Source: Roseivivax sediminis
GTDB lineage: Bacteria > Pseudomonadota > Alphaproteobacteria > Rhodobacterales > Rhodobacteraceae
Length of the DNA: 64,000 bases
Direction: 5' to 3'
Assembly: GCF_900112685.1 (NCBI RefSeq)
Contig: NZ_FOMS01000002.1
Span: 372,001 to 436,000, forward strand
Below, in pieces: positions 36,877-45,021 of this stretch. The stretch's first letter is position 1. Every line of letters starts with the position of its first letter. The notes beneath the pieces are model-generated. The model searched no databases. It saw only the letters and a list, made by a program, of their open reading frames with translations, and had not been told where the DNA came from. The position numbers and the translations under genes are program-made.

Positions 36877-37695
36877 TCAGGCACGCGCGCTCGAGGCTTC
36901 GATATCCGCCGCGAGCTGCCTGCACTTGGCGCCGGCCCATTCGTGGGCATCGGCCCCGAACAACAGCCGTCGCGCCGGGTCGGTCGCCGCCGCTTCCGCG
37001 ACGATCAGGGCCGCAAGGTCCTCGGGATCGTTCTGCTGTGCGCCGTTCGCCTGCGCGATGAAGCTTCGGAAACCCTCCACGGCCTTCGCATAATCGGCAA
37101 TCTCGACGTTGCCCTGCCGCGCAGTGGACGGGTCGAGAAAGTTCGTCCGCATCATTCCCGGCTCCACGACGAGAGAGCGGATGCCGAGCGGCGCGATCTC
37201 TTCGGCGAGGCCCTCCATCCAGCCTTCCAGCGCGAACTTGGAGGCCGAATAGACCGAGCCGCCCTGGTTGGAGACGAGACCGTTGACCGACGAGATCGTC
37301 ACCACGAGGCCCGAACGCTGCCGGCGCATCGTGGGCAGCACCGCCCGCGCCACGTTCATCGCGCCGAAGAGATTGATCTCGAACTGGCGGCGCACGTCAT
37401 CGTCGGAGATCGTCTCGAACCATCCAAGCTGCGCGCGGCCCGCGTTGTTGACCAGAACGTCGATCCGGCCGAACGCGTCGATGGCGGCGTCATGCGCAGC
37501 CGATGTCGCCTCGGGATCGGTCACGTCGAGCGGCAGCACGAGCAGGCTGTCGTCGGAAGCCTCGAGGCTGTCCGCGATCCCGTCGACGGTCAGGCTGGTC
37601 GCGACGACCTTGTCGCCTGCCGCCAGCGCGTCGCGGGCGATCAGTTGCCCCAGGCCCCTGCCTGCACCGGTGATGAACCATACCTTGCCAGTCAT
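36877..37695 (-). CDS. short-chain dehydrogenase/reductase
   Basis: A 272-residue classical SDR oxidoreductase. The NAD(P)-binding motif TGAGRGLG lies at residues 10-17, followed by NNAGRAQLG, the catalytic serine in TISSVNG, and the YSASKFALEG active site (YxxxK). Its substrate cannot be told from the sequence. The gene is divergent from a LysR-type regulator 97 bases away, the usual arrangement for a LysR-controlled target. The 3' end faces rppH. Confidence 0.88.
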   Translation of the reverse strand: MTGKVWFITGAGRGLGQLIARDALAAGDKVVATSLTVDGIADSLEASDDSLLVLPLDVTDPEATSAAHDAAIDAFGRIDVLVNNAGRAQLGWFETISDDDVRRQFEINLFGAMNVARAVLPTMRRQRSGLVVTISSVNGLVSNQGGSVYSASKFALEGWMEGLAEEIAPLGIRSLVVEPGMMRTNFLDPSTARQGNVEIADYAKAVEGFRSFIAQANGAQQNDPEDLAALIVAEAAATDPARRLLFGADAHEWAGAKCRQLAADIEASSARA

Positions 37696-37792
37696 CGTCA
37701 GCTCCTCTTGTTCGCTGACGATTGATTAATGCAGTCATGTTGTATTCGATTAGGCCGTTAAAGTTTGTAGAACCAAGTAGCAGGGCTACTGA
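37696..37792. promoter_or_regulatory. divergent control region between SDR and LysR genes
   Basis: The 97 bases between the divergent genes should hold both promoters and the LysR site. A candidate is an interrupted repeat TGAC-N13-GTCA at 37716-37736 around the AT-rich core attgattaat. The match to the loose LysR T-N11-A rule is weak. Confidence 0.3.
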
Positions 37793-38728
37793 ATGGATCC
37801 GCGACGGTTCTCCGATCTCGTCATCTTCAACCGGGTTGCCGAACAGCGCAGTTTCACTGCCGCGGCGCGCAGCCTTGGCGTCACGCAGTCCGCCGTCAGC
37901 CAGACCGTCAAGCGTCTCGAGCGGGAGATGGGCATCAGGCTGTTGTCACGCTCGACGCGGAGCCTTGCGCCCACCGCCGCGGGCGAGCGTCTGCTCGCCA
38001 CGCTCTCTCCGGTCATCGCGGAGCTCGGCGCGGAGATGGACGCTCTTGAACGGCTGCGCGAGGAACCGGGCGGGCGGTTGCGCGTGACCTGCGGAAAACA
38101 TGCCGCCGAGACACTCGTCTGGCCAGCCTTCGCGCGGCTGTTGGCCGCTCATCCCGAGATCGAGGGCGAGCTGAGTGTGGAGAACGGCTATGTCGATATC
38201 GTCGCGGAGCGCTTCGACATCGGGATACGGATGCGCGACGATCTGGAGATGGACATGGTCGCCGTGCCAGTGGGGCCGCCCCTGAGGGCCGTCGTCGTGG
38301 CGGCGCCGGGGTATCTCGACACCCGCGACCGGCCGCGAGTGCCGCGCGAGCTGTCCGCGCATCGCTGCATCGGCTTCAGGAATGCCGGCGGCACCCTGTC
38401 GCCGTGGTCGTTCGAGAAGGACGGGCAGGCCGAGACGGTGAAGGTGTCCCCCTCCGTCACCGTCAACGACGGCGACGCGCTCGTGGGGGCGGCCCTTGCG
38501 GGGATGGGCCTGGCCTACATGCTCGAGGATCTTGCCGCGCCCTTCCTGGCCGACGGTCGGCTTGTCGAGGTCCTGTCCGACTGGTGTCCCCGGTTTCCGG
38601 GCTATCACGCCTTCTATTCCAGCCGGCGCCAACCGACCCGCGCCTTCACCCTGTTTCTGGAGAGCCTGCGGCAGGAGGCCAGAGAAAGAGCCGATGATCA
38701 GGCCGATGGTGCTCAATCGGGGCGCTGA
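37793..38728 (+). CDS. LysR-family transcriptional regulator
   Basis: A 311-residue LysR-type regulator. The N-terminal helix-turn-helix is clear (FNRVAEQRSFTAAARSLGVT then QSAVSQTVKRLEREMG, residues 11-46). It is followed by the linker helix and a periplasmic-binding-protein-like effector domain from about residue 90 (GRLRVTCGKHAAETLVWPAF). The most likely target is the divergent SDR gene, with autoregulation. The effector is unknown. The downstream gene (38807-39880) runs convergently. Confidence 0.9.
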   Translation: MDPRRFSDLVIFNRVAEQRSFTAAARSLGVTQSAVSQTVKRLEREMGIRLLSRSTRSLAPTAAGERLLATLSPVIAELGAEMDALERLREEPGGRLRVTCGKHAAETLVWPAFARLLAAHPEIEGELSVENGYVDIVAERFDIGIRMRDDLEMDMVAVPVGPPLRAVVVAAPGYLDTRDRPRVPRELSAHRCIGFRNAGGTLSPWSFEKDGQAETVKVSPSVTVNDGDALVGAALAGMGLAYMLEDLAAPFLADGRLVEVLSDWCPRFPGYHAFYSSRRQPTRAFTLFLESLRQEARERADDQADGAQSGR

Positions 38729-38806
38729 TGCCGTAGTCGCCCCCTCCAGAGATATCAAGCCTCGTGCAGAGCAACGGTCGGGAGGTCGCCTGCGCGGATT
38801 ACGGTC

Positions 38807-39880
38807 TCATGCCGCGCGCCTCACATCGGTGACGATGTGCTCCATCGAAACCGTCTTGCTGCTCTTTTCCTCGGGTTCGAGGTCGACGATTGATCCGCCG
38901 ATGTGCCGGAGCCGCGCAAAGTAGGTCCCGGCGTCCAGAAGCTGATAGGGAAAATAGAGACCCGCCTGTGTCGGTGCCTGACCACCAAGCCCTGTCAGGC
39001 TTTCGAGAACCATCGCCACCCCCAACCCGGTCAGCGGCATCTGGCCACCGGGATGCACGACGGCAAACCGCATGGCCAAGGGGCTTCCCTCCGGGTCCGT
39101 GCCGGAGAGTTCGATCAGGATCTCGGCAGAGAGCGGTTCGCCCGCACGGCGGCTGGAACTGACACCGATCGCCAGGTCGAACCGGACATTCGGCGCGCCC
39201 GTCGCCATGGACAGTCCGAGAAGATCGTTCGGCGAAAGGGCGGACGCCTGCATCTCGGTTCCATCCACGGCCCGGAAGCGGGAGGTCGTGGTGTCCCCGG
39301 TCCGCCAGGCAAAGGCACCCTCGCGGCGTTCCAACGCCGCCGCCATGGCTTGGGTCTGGCGCTCAAGGTCCGTCTCGGCGGCCGGGCCGAATGCATCTTC
39401 CGTGTCGAGCAGGGCGCCGATGCGGATATCCTCGACATGACTGAAGGCGGTCGCGGCGGCCATTGCCGGCACGCTGGTCGCGCCCACCAGCCATTCCGTC
39501 CCGAGGACCACTGCAGAGGCGTCGGGGCGCTGAATGTAGGCCGCAACCTCCGGCCCCAGCTCGATGATACCCGGCGAGATATTCACGTAAGGCATGCCGC
39601 GATCCTGGGCGAAGCTAAGGCCCGCGACCTTCTGGTCGGTGAACAGGACCGCGATGGCACCGACCGGGCGGTCGCCTATGCCCGGATCGCCGGCCGACAG
39701 GTCCATGGCGATGCCTTCCGCGTTTCCGATCTCGTCCGCCACGCGCTGCGCCCTGTCGAGGTCACGCCCTCCGATCAGGAGGGGCAGATCGGGGTGTGCG
39801 TCCCGAAGGTATCGGGCCGTGTGCCGGCCGACGACACCGGAGCCTCCCACCAGCAATATCGGGTTGATCGACATTGTCAT
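38807..39880 (-). CDS. saccharopine dehydrogenase-like NAD(P)-binding protein
   Basis: The 357-residue protein opens with a Rossmann nucleotide-binding motif (ILLVGGSGVVGRHTARYL, residues 8-25) and continues as in saccharopine dehydrogenase-like oxidoreductases, with GRDLDRAQRVADEIG and YVNISPG. The C-terminal half (about 170-357) is not recognisable to me. No substrate can be assigned. The gene is divergent from a TetR regulator and its start faces two palindromic operators, so it is very probably repressed by that TetR protein. MSINPILL, two codons later, is an alternative start. Confidence 0.7.
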   Translation of the reverse strand: MTMSINPILLVGGSGVVGRHTARYLRDAHPDLPLLIGGRDLDRAQRVADEIGNAEGIAMDLSAGDPGIGDRPVGAIAVLFTDQKVAGLSFAQDRGMPYVNISPGIIELGPEVAAYIQRPDASAVVLGTEWLVGATSVPAMAAATAFSHVEDIRIGALLDTEDAFGPAAETDLERQTQAMAAALERREGAFAWRTGDTTTSRFRAVDGTEMQASALSPNDLLGLSMATGAPNVRFDLAIGVSSSRRAGEPLSAEILIELSGTDPEGSPLAMRFAVVHPGGQMPLTGLGVAMVLESLTGLGGQAPTQAGLYFPYQLLDAGTYFARLRHIGGSIVDLEPEEKSSKTVSMEHIVTDVRRAA

Positions 39881-39896
39881 GTCCTCCTTGTGCTAC

Positions 39897-39915
39897 TACC
39901 TACTATTCGTAGGTA
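39897..39915. promoter_or_regulatory. TetR operator 1
   Basis: Perfect inverted repeat tacctac-tattc-gtaggta (7-bp arms, 5-base spacer) in the interval between the divergent TetR and saccharopine dehydrogenase-like genes. It shares the core CCTAC/GTAGG with operator 2; their centres are 25 bases apart. Confidence 0.75.
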
Positions 39916-39921
39916 TCACAT

Positions 39922-39940
39922 AACCTACCAATGGTAGGTT
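39922..39940. promoter_or_regulatory. TetR operator 2
   Basis: Perfect inverted repeat aacctacc-aat-ggtaggtt (8-bp arms, 3-base spacer), 12 bases before the TetR start codon. It is placed to control both divergent promoters. Confidence 0.8.
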
Positions 39941-39952
39941 GCAAGGGGGCGT

Positions 39953-40561
39953 ATGGCAAAGATGTCGACGAAGCAGAAAACCGACGGACGACGGGCGGTA
40001 GCGCGGCTTTCCAAGGCGGAGCGCCGCGCTCAGCTGCTGACCACGGCTCTGGCGGTCGTCAGGGAGGAAGGCACTGACCGGCTCAGTCTCGGCCACCTCG
40101 CCGAACGTGCGGGCGTATCGAAGCCGGTTGCCTACGATCACTTCGGGGATCGATCCGGCCTGTTGATCGCGCTCTACAAGTGGATCGACACCGAGCGGAT
40201 GAATACCTTCCGCAACGGCCTTCTCAGCCGGAACCCCGCCAGGGCAGACGCGATCGAAGAACTCGCCACCGCCTACATAGGCTGCGCCGTCGACACGTCC
40301 GGAGAGTTCCATGCGGTCGGCGCCGCGCTGGCGGGGAGCGATGAGAAGGCCGATGTCCTGCAGGAGCTTCTGGACCAGGCCGTCGCGATGTTCGTCGCCG
40401 TCCTGGGACCGCACAGCAAATTGCCCCCCGGGGAACTGGAGCGGCGATGCATCGGCCTCGTCGGCGCGGGCGAGGCGCTCTCGATGGCCGTCCTTCGCGG
40501 AACCCGCAGCAAGGCCGATGTTACAGGCACGTTCTCATCAATGATCGCGGGCTGCATCTAG
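39953..40561 (+). CDS. TetR-family transcriptional regulator
   Basis: A 202-residue repressor of the TetR family. The N-terminal DNA-binding helix-turn-helix is clear (LSLGHLAERAGVSKPVAYDH, then FGDRSGLLIALY, about residues 44-75), followed by an all-helical ligand domain that I cannot assign to an inducer. Two perfect palindromes with the core CCTAC/GTAGG lie immediately upstream, indicating autoregulation and control of the divergent oxidoreductase gene. The quinone-reductase-like gene 154 bases downstream on the same strand may be a further target. Confidence 0.9.
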   Translation: MAKMSTKQKTDGRRAVARLSKAERRAQLLTTALAVVREEGTDRLSLGHLAERAGVSKPVAYDHFGDRSGLLIALYKWIDTERMNTFRNGLLSRNPARADAIEELATAYIGCAVDTSGEFHAVGAALAGSDEKADVLQELLDQAVAMFVAVLGPHSKLPPGELERRCIGLVGAGEALSMAVLRGTRSKADVTGTFSSMIAGCI

Positions 40562-40715
40562 GAAACGCCGGCCTCGGTTCCGTCGCGCGCGGCGTCGGGC
40601 ATGACCGTCCGGTGGCGGGCAGGACTCCCCGGCCAGAACCATGAAGTCAGGACCGGCTTTTTTTTTGCATCGCCACCTGACTGCTCAAGCAAGAAGACCG
40701 ATGAAAGGAAAGACC

Positions 40716-41675
40716 ATGAAGGCTGCATATTACGATGTTCCAGGCGGACCGGAGGTCCTGAGCTACGCGGAGGTCGAGACACCGGCCTGTCCCGAGGATG
40801 GCGTGCTCCTCCGGGTCGAGGCGATTTCGATCGAGGGCGGCGACCTCATCAACCGTGCAACGGCGGCCCCTAGGGCGGCGGGCGACATTCTGGGTTACGC
40901 GGCTTCGGGCGAGATCGTCGAGGTTGGCGCGCAGGTTCATGACCGCTTCATCGGGCAGAAGGTGACGTCATTCGACATGGGCGGCTCCCATGCCGATTTG
41001 CGCGCCGTGAAGGCCACGCGGACATGGGTCGTGCCGGACGGTCTGGACATGGCGGCTGCGGCCGCCCTGCCCATCTCCTTCGGGACCGCCCATCACAGCC
41101 TGTTCGCGCGCGGAAAGCTAAACGAGGGCGAAACCCTGCTCGTGCAGGGCGGAGCCGGCAGCGTCGGGGTCGCGGCGATCCAGCTGGCCCATCGCGCCGG
41201 CGCGAAGGTGTTGGCGACCGTATCTGGCGCCGATCGCGCGGCCCGTTTGCGGGCGTATGGGCTGCACGCCGCAATCGACCATCGCACTGAGGATGTGACC
41301 GAGGCGGTCATGCGCCTGACCGACGGCCGCGGCGTGGATCTTGTCGTCGATCCCGTCGGCTCCACGCTCGCCGGATCGCTTGCCGCGCTGCGGCCCGAGG
41401 GCCGTCTGGTCTTCGTCGGCAATGCGGGGCGCGCATCGCTGGCGCTGGATCTCTGGCCCGCCTTGCAGGCCAACCAGACGCTTCTGGGGGTGTTCATGGG
41501 CAGCCAGCTCGAAAAACCCGAAGTTCACCGGACGGTTGACGACATGTTGCGCCTGGCCGCCACCGGAGAAATCGAGGTTCCCATCGAACGACGGTTTCCG
41601 CTTCGCGAGGCCGCGGCGGCACATGCCCATGCCGAGGAGAATTCCATCCTGGGACGGGTCGTCCTCGTCCCATGA
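40716..41675 (+). CDS. quinone oxidoreductase-like zinc-free MDR protein
   Basis: A 319-residue medium-chain dehydrogenase/reductase. The GroES-like N-terminal half is followed by an NADPH-binding Rossmann motif (LLVQGGAGSVGVAAIQLAHR, about residues 141-160) and VVDPVGSTLAGSLAALRPEG. The cysteine cluster of the structural-zinc alcohol dehydrogenases is absent, as in quinone oxidoreductases (QOR/zeta-crystallin type). It probably reduces quinones or other electrophiles with NADPH. I chose the ATG at 40716, preceded by AAAGGAAAG; an in-frame ATG 15 bases earlier is possible. It follows the TetR gene on the same strand. Confidence 0.85.
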   Translation: MKAAYYDVPGGPEVLSYAEVETPACPEDGVLLRVEAISIEGGDLINRATAAPRAAGDILGYAASGEIVEVGAQVHDRFIGQKVTSFDMGGSHADLRAVKATRTWVVPDGLDMAAAAALPISFGTAHHSLFARGKLNEGETLLVQGGAGSVGVAAIQLAHRAGAKVLATVSGADRAARLRAYGLHAAIDHRTEDVTEAVMRLTDGRGVDLVVDPVGSTLAGSLAALRPEGRLVFVGNAGRASLALDLWPALQANQTLLGVFMGSQLEKPEVHRTVDDMLRLAATGEIEVPIERRFPLREAAAAHAHAEENSILGRVVLVP

Positions 41676-41919
41676 CCTGCGAGACCCGGGCCCGCCGCGA
41701 TGGCATGGGCCCGGGTCGCTGCATCTGGGTTCGTGTCCGTGGATGAAACCTGCAACCCCGATCCGGCGCGGGCCATGCCCGCCCGTTCGCTGCCGTCTCC
41801 GGCGTTTCGGCAAGGGCCGTCATGCACGGGATCACGCGTCGAGAGGGCGGTGTTGCCCCCTGCAACGGTCAGCCCGCGGGCGACCCCGCCCCCGCGTTGC
41901 GCACCAATCTGCCCGAAGG

Positions 41920-42333
41920 TCAGGATTCTCCGCCCGACCTTGGCGGGTGGTTCCCGGCATCGGTGAACGGCCGGGCGGCATCCCCGTTCACGAAGGCGTC
42001 CCTCGCCTCTTCAACCTTCTGCCGATGATCAAGTGACCACTCCAGCAAGCCCTTCAGATGCGGCTCGAGGGATGCACCGAGATCGGACACCGCATAGACG
42101 ACCGCAACCGGTGATGTGCTGACGACGGTGCGGGTGATCAGGCCATTCGCCTCGAGCCTGCGCAAGCACTCGGTGAGAGCTTTCTGGCTCACACCCTTGT
42201 TGATGCGCCTGAGCGCGTTGAAGCGCGCGGGTCCGTCGCACAAAGCGTTCAGAACCAGCAGGCTCCACTTGCCGGTCAAGACGTCGAGGACGGATCGGAT
42301 GTGTTCCAGATCATCGGAGGACTGGACGGGCAT
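41920..42333 (-). CDS. HxlR-family transcriptional regulator
   Basis: A 137-residue winged-helix regulator of the HxlR family, which often senses reactive electrophiles or quinones. The core reads DVLTGKWSLLVLNALCDGPA, then RFNALRRINKGVSQKALTEC and LRRLEANGLITR. It lacks the N-terminal cysteine found in some redox-sensing members. Most likely it controls the divergent NmrA-like gene through the 32-bp palindrome between them, where a TATAAT sequence on the minus strand suggests its own promoter overlaps the operator. The C-terminal tail is Pro/Gly/Asp-rich. Confidence 0.88.
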   Translation of the reverse strand: MPVQSSDDLEHIRSVLDVLTGKWSLLVLNALCDGPARFNALRRINKGVSQKALTECLRRLEANGLITRTVVSTSPVAVVYAVSDLGASLEPHLKGLLEWSLDHRQKVEEARDAFVNGDAARPFTDAGNHPPRSGGES

Positions 42334-42376
42334 GTGGGATACTCCGGGATACCTGGTCGCCTTCAGGTGCGGAATT

Positions 42377-42408
42377 GAGTTCAGGTATAGATTATATACC
42401 TTGAACTC
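42377..42408. promoter_or_regulatory. HxlR operator
   Basis: Long inverted repeat: arms gagttcaggtata and tataccttgaactc around the core gatta, with one unpaired base. It lies midway between the divergent HxlR and NmrA-like genes and contains TATAAT on the minus strand. Confidence 0.75.
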
Positions 42409-42430
42409 TCCGCCACCAAGGAGAGTCAGG

Positions 42431-43378
42431 ATGCGCAACGGGATGTACAGAGACGATCGGACACAGAGCAAGGGAACCGTGCTTGTATTCGGCGCAACCG
42501 GCAAACAGGGCGGAGCAGTCACGGCGGCCTTGCGAGCCAGGGGTTGGGCTGTTCGCGCCCTCGTCCGAAACACCGCGCGTGAAGAGGTCGGACGTCTCGC
42601 TGCAACCGGTGTCGAGATATTTGCGGGCGAGTTCGCGGACATGGCCTCGGTCGAGAACGCCATGGCCGGGGTCGACGGTGTCTTCAGCGTGCAGCCCAAT
42701 TCGGGCAGCGCCGGATCGGGTATCGCCGATTCCGAAGAAGTGCGCATCGGAAAACGCGTTGCCGACATCGCAATGCAAAGCGGGGTCGGGCATCTCGTCT
42801 ACAGCTCGGCCGGCATCATCAGCAGGGGCAAGACCGGCCTGCCCAACCTCGACACCAAGATCGAGATCGAAGAGCATATCCGCAGCCTGGACCTGGCGAG
42901 CACGATTCTGCGGCCCGCCACGTTCATGGACCTCTTCACGCTACCCGGTTTCGGGCTCGATCAGGGAACGTTCTCGTTCTTCGTGCATCCGGATCAGCCC
43001 TTTCAGGCCATAGCCGTCGAAGACATCGGCAAGATCGCTGCACAAGTCATCGAACATCCGGGCGTCCATGCCGGTCGAACCATCGAGATCGCAGGCGATG
43101 AACTGACCGGACTGCAGTTGGCAGAAGCCCTGAGCGATGCGGCAGACCGGTGTGTTGCCTACCACCGCTTCCCCGATGAGCTCCTGGAGGGGAATGAGTT
43201 CCTGCGTCGCAACGCAAAACTGTTCGAAGACGGCCGGGCGACCGGGAACGCGAACATCGCCGCTCTGGAAGACGAATTCGGGCTGCTTTGGCGCGTGTCG
43301 GATTGGCTGGCAGGTCCGGGAAAGCCTGCGCTCCAGGCCGCACTCACGAGCGATGAACGGCCTCTCGCGCTCAGATAA
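42431..43378 (+). CDS. NmrA-family NAD(P)-binding protein
   Basis: A 315-residue atypical SDR of the NmrA/HSCARG type. The N-terminal nucleotide motif is VLVFGATGKQGGAVTAALRA (about residues 17-36). The family blocks VRALVRNTAREE, GVDGVFSVQPN and HLVYSSAGI follow, and the later LRPATFMDLF segment matches NmrA-like proteins that act as NADPH sensors or quinone reductases. AAGGAG before the ATG at 42431 fixes the start. It is divergent from an HxlR regulator across a strong palindrome. The 240 bases after the stop hold no supported gene. Confidence 0.85.
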   Translation: MRNGMYRDDRTQSKGTVLVFGATGKQGGAVTAALRARGWAVRALVRNTAREEVGRLAATGVEIFAGEFADMASVENAMAGVDGVFSVQPNSGSAGSGIADSEEVRIGKRVADIAMQSGVGHLVYSSAGIISRGKTGLPNLDTKIEIEEHIRSLDLASTILRPATFMDLFTLPGFGLDQGTFSFFVHPDQPFQAIAVEDIGKIAAQVIEHPGVHAGRTIEIAGDELTGLQLAEALSDAADRCVAYHRFPDELLEGNEFLRRNAKLFEDGRATGNANIAALEDEFGLLWRVSDWLAGPGKPALQAALTSDERPLALR

Positions 43379-43618
43379 CACCGGCGGCGATGTTCAGCGA
43401 CAGGGTCGAAAGACGCGGGTGATCTTCGCTGCGCGCCGTTGGGACCGCGGTTTCGGGGCGGTGGAGAGCGCGACACGGCCCATGAGACGCAACGTTTCTG
43501 TACAAGAGGCAATCCCGGCTCTGCGCCGGGAGTTTCCGCTCAGTTGTGAGACAATGTTCATCGCAGCCGCGCGGCACGTCTTTGTGCCCCACGCCGGCTC
43601 CCGCCCCTGCCGCGGCGC

Positions 43619-44896
43619 TCAGCGCAGGCGCCGCAGAAGCTCCAGCGAGGCATACCCGTCCGGCGGCAGGCCCGCCGCCTTCTGGTAGTTGCGCAAAGCC
43701 GCCACCGTCATCGGACCGATGCGTCCGTCGACGCCTTGCGTGTCGAAGCCGCGCGCGGTCAGCCGCGATTGCAGCTCGCGCCGCTCGTCCGAGGTCAGGC
43801 CGCGCTCGTCGCCGGGCCACTCCGCCGCGATCGGGGCACCGCCCATGATCCTGTCGCCAAGATGCCCGACACCCATCGCGTAGGCATCCGAGGGGTTGTA
43901 GCGGCGGATCACGTCGAAGTTCTTGAAGGTCAGGAAGGCCGCGCCCCGCGCGCCCGCCGGGAGGAACAGCTTCGCTGCACCGTGATTGCGCACCGGGGCC
44001 CCGTCCGTACCGACGACGCCGAGCCGCGCCCAGTCCGACGGCATCCGCTTCGTTTCCCGGTCCGCGAGGCCGAAGTCGAAGCCGTCGGGCAGTTGCACCT
44101 CCACGCCCCAGGGCATGCCTTCGACCCAGCCGTGATGTGACAGGTATGCGGCGGTGGAGGCAAGCGCGTCGGTGGGATCGTCGGCCCAGATATCGCGTCG
44201 CCCGTCGCCGGTGAAATCCACCGCGAGCGCCTCGTAGGAGGTCGGCATGAACTGCGTGTGCCCCATCGCGCCGGCCCAGCTTCCGGTCATGTTATCGGGC
44301 GTCGTGTCGCCCGAGGCGAGGATGCGCAGCGCGGCGATCAGCTGATCCTCGAAGAAGGAGGCGCGGCGGCCGTCATGGGCGAGCGTGGCCAGCGCGCTGA
44401 CGATCGGCGTGTCGCCGCGATAGCTGCCATAGGCCGTTTCCATACCCCAGACGGCGAGCACCGCGCGCGCATCGACGCCGTAATGCGCCTCGATCCGCTT
44501 GAGCGTGTCGCCATGCTCGGCCAGCGCCTGCCGGCCGTTGCGGATGCGCGCGTCAGAGACCGCCGTATCGAGGTACTGCCAGATCGTCTTGGTGAACTCC
44601 GCCTGGCTGCGGTCGCGTTTCACCACGTCGGGCAGGTAGTGCGCGGTGGCGAAGGCCGAATCAAAGGTGGCCGCCGGGATGCCCGCCGACAGCGCGCGCG
44701 GGCGGAACTCGCGCACCCAGCCGCGAAAGGCGGCCTGCGTCTCGGAGCCGGCCGGATCGACGAGCGAGACGGCGCTGCGCGTCACCGGCTCGTCCGGGCG
44801 GACCTGCGGGCGGAGCGAGCGCTCCACCGAGCCGGCGGATAGGGATGTGGCTAGGATTCCGGACGCCAGGGCGCCCGCTGCAAGTCGCGTCATCAT
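43619..44896 (-). CDS. lytic murein transglycosylase (MltB/SLT_2 type) with peptidoglycan-binding domain
   Basis: Cleaves glycan strands of peptidoglycan with formation of anhydromuramyl ends, in the periplasm. The 425-residue protein has a signal peptide (about residues 1-22). The SLT_2 catalytic domain (about 45-350) has the catalytic glutamate in VWGMETAYGSYRGD, plus MGHTQFMPTSY and YNPSDAYAMGVGHL. A PG_binding_1 domain closes the protein (about 365-425, LTARGFDTQGVDGRIGPMTV). Two adjacent ATGs at 44896 and 44893 can serve as start. It lies downstream of rnr on the same strand. Confidence 0.92.
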   Translation of the reverse strand: MMTRLAAGALASGILATSLSAGSVERSLRPQVRPDEPVTRSAVSLVDPAGSETQAAFRGWVREFRPRALSAGIPAATFDSAFATAHYLPDVVKRDRSQAEFTKTIWQYLDTAVSDARIRNGRQALAEHGDTLKRIEAHYGVDARAVLAVWGMETAYGSYRGDTPIVSALATLAHDGRRASFFEDQLIAALRILASGDTTPDNMTGSWAGAMGHTQFMPTSYEALAVDFTGDGRRDIWADDPTDALASTAAYLSHHGWVEGMPWGVEVQLPDGFDFGLADRETKRMPSDWARLGVVGTDGAPVRNHGAAKLFLPAGARGAAFLTFKNFDVIRRYNPSDAYAMGVGHLGDRIMGGAPIAAEWPGDERGLTSDERRELQSRLTARGFDTQGVDGRIGPMTVAALRNYQKAAGLPPDGYASLELLRRLR

Positions 44897-44959
44897 GGGG
44901 TGGCCTGCTCTGCTCGTTTTGAGGCAGAGTAGCGCATTTCCCGCTATCCGGGAAGCATT

Positions 44960-45002
44960 CTCGGGCGTTGACAAGCAACCGCGCGAAAGGCGAACGCCCG
45001 AG
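44960..45002 (-). terminator. inverted repeat after rnr
   Basis: A perfect 10-bp stem (ctcgggcgtt / aacgcccgag) with a 23-base loop lies about 20 bases downstream of the rnr stop. There is no clear T-run, so termination is a guess; it could also belong to the control region of the transglycosylase gene. Confidence 0.35.
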
Positions 45003-45021
45003 TCTTGCGTTGGTTCCCGGA

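Noticed and set aside
41676-41919. Possible small gene between the quinone-reductase-like gene and HxlR
   Set aside because: Short open frames exist in several phases but none has a ribosome-binding site or recognisable sequence.
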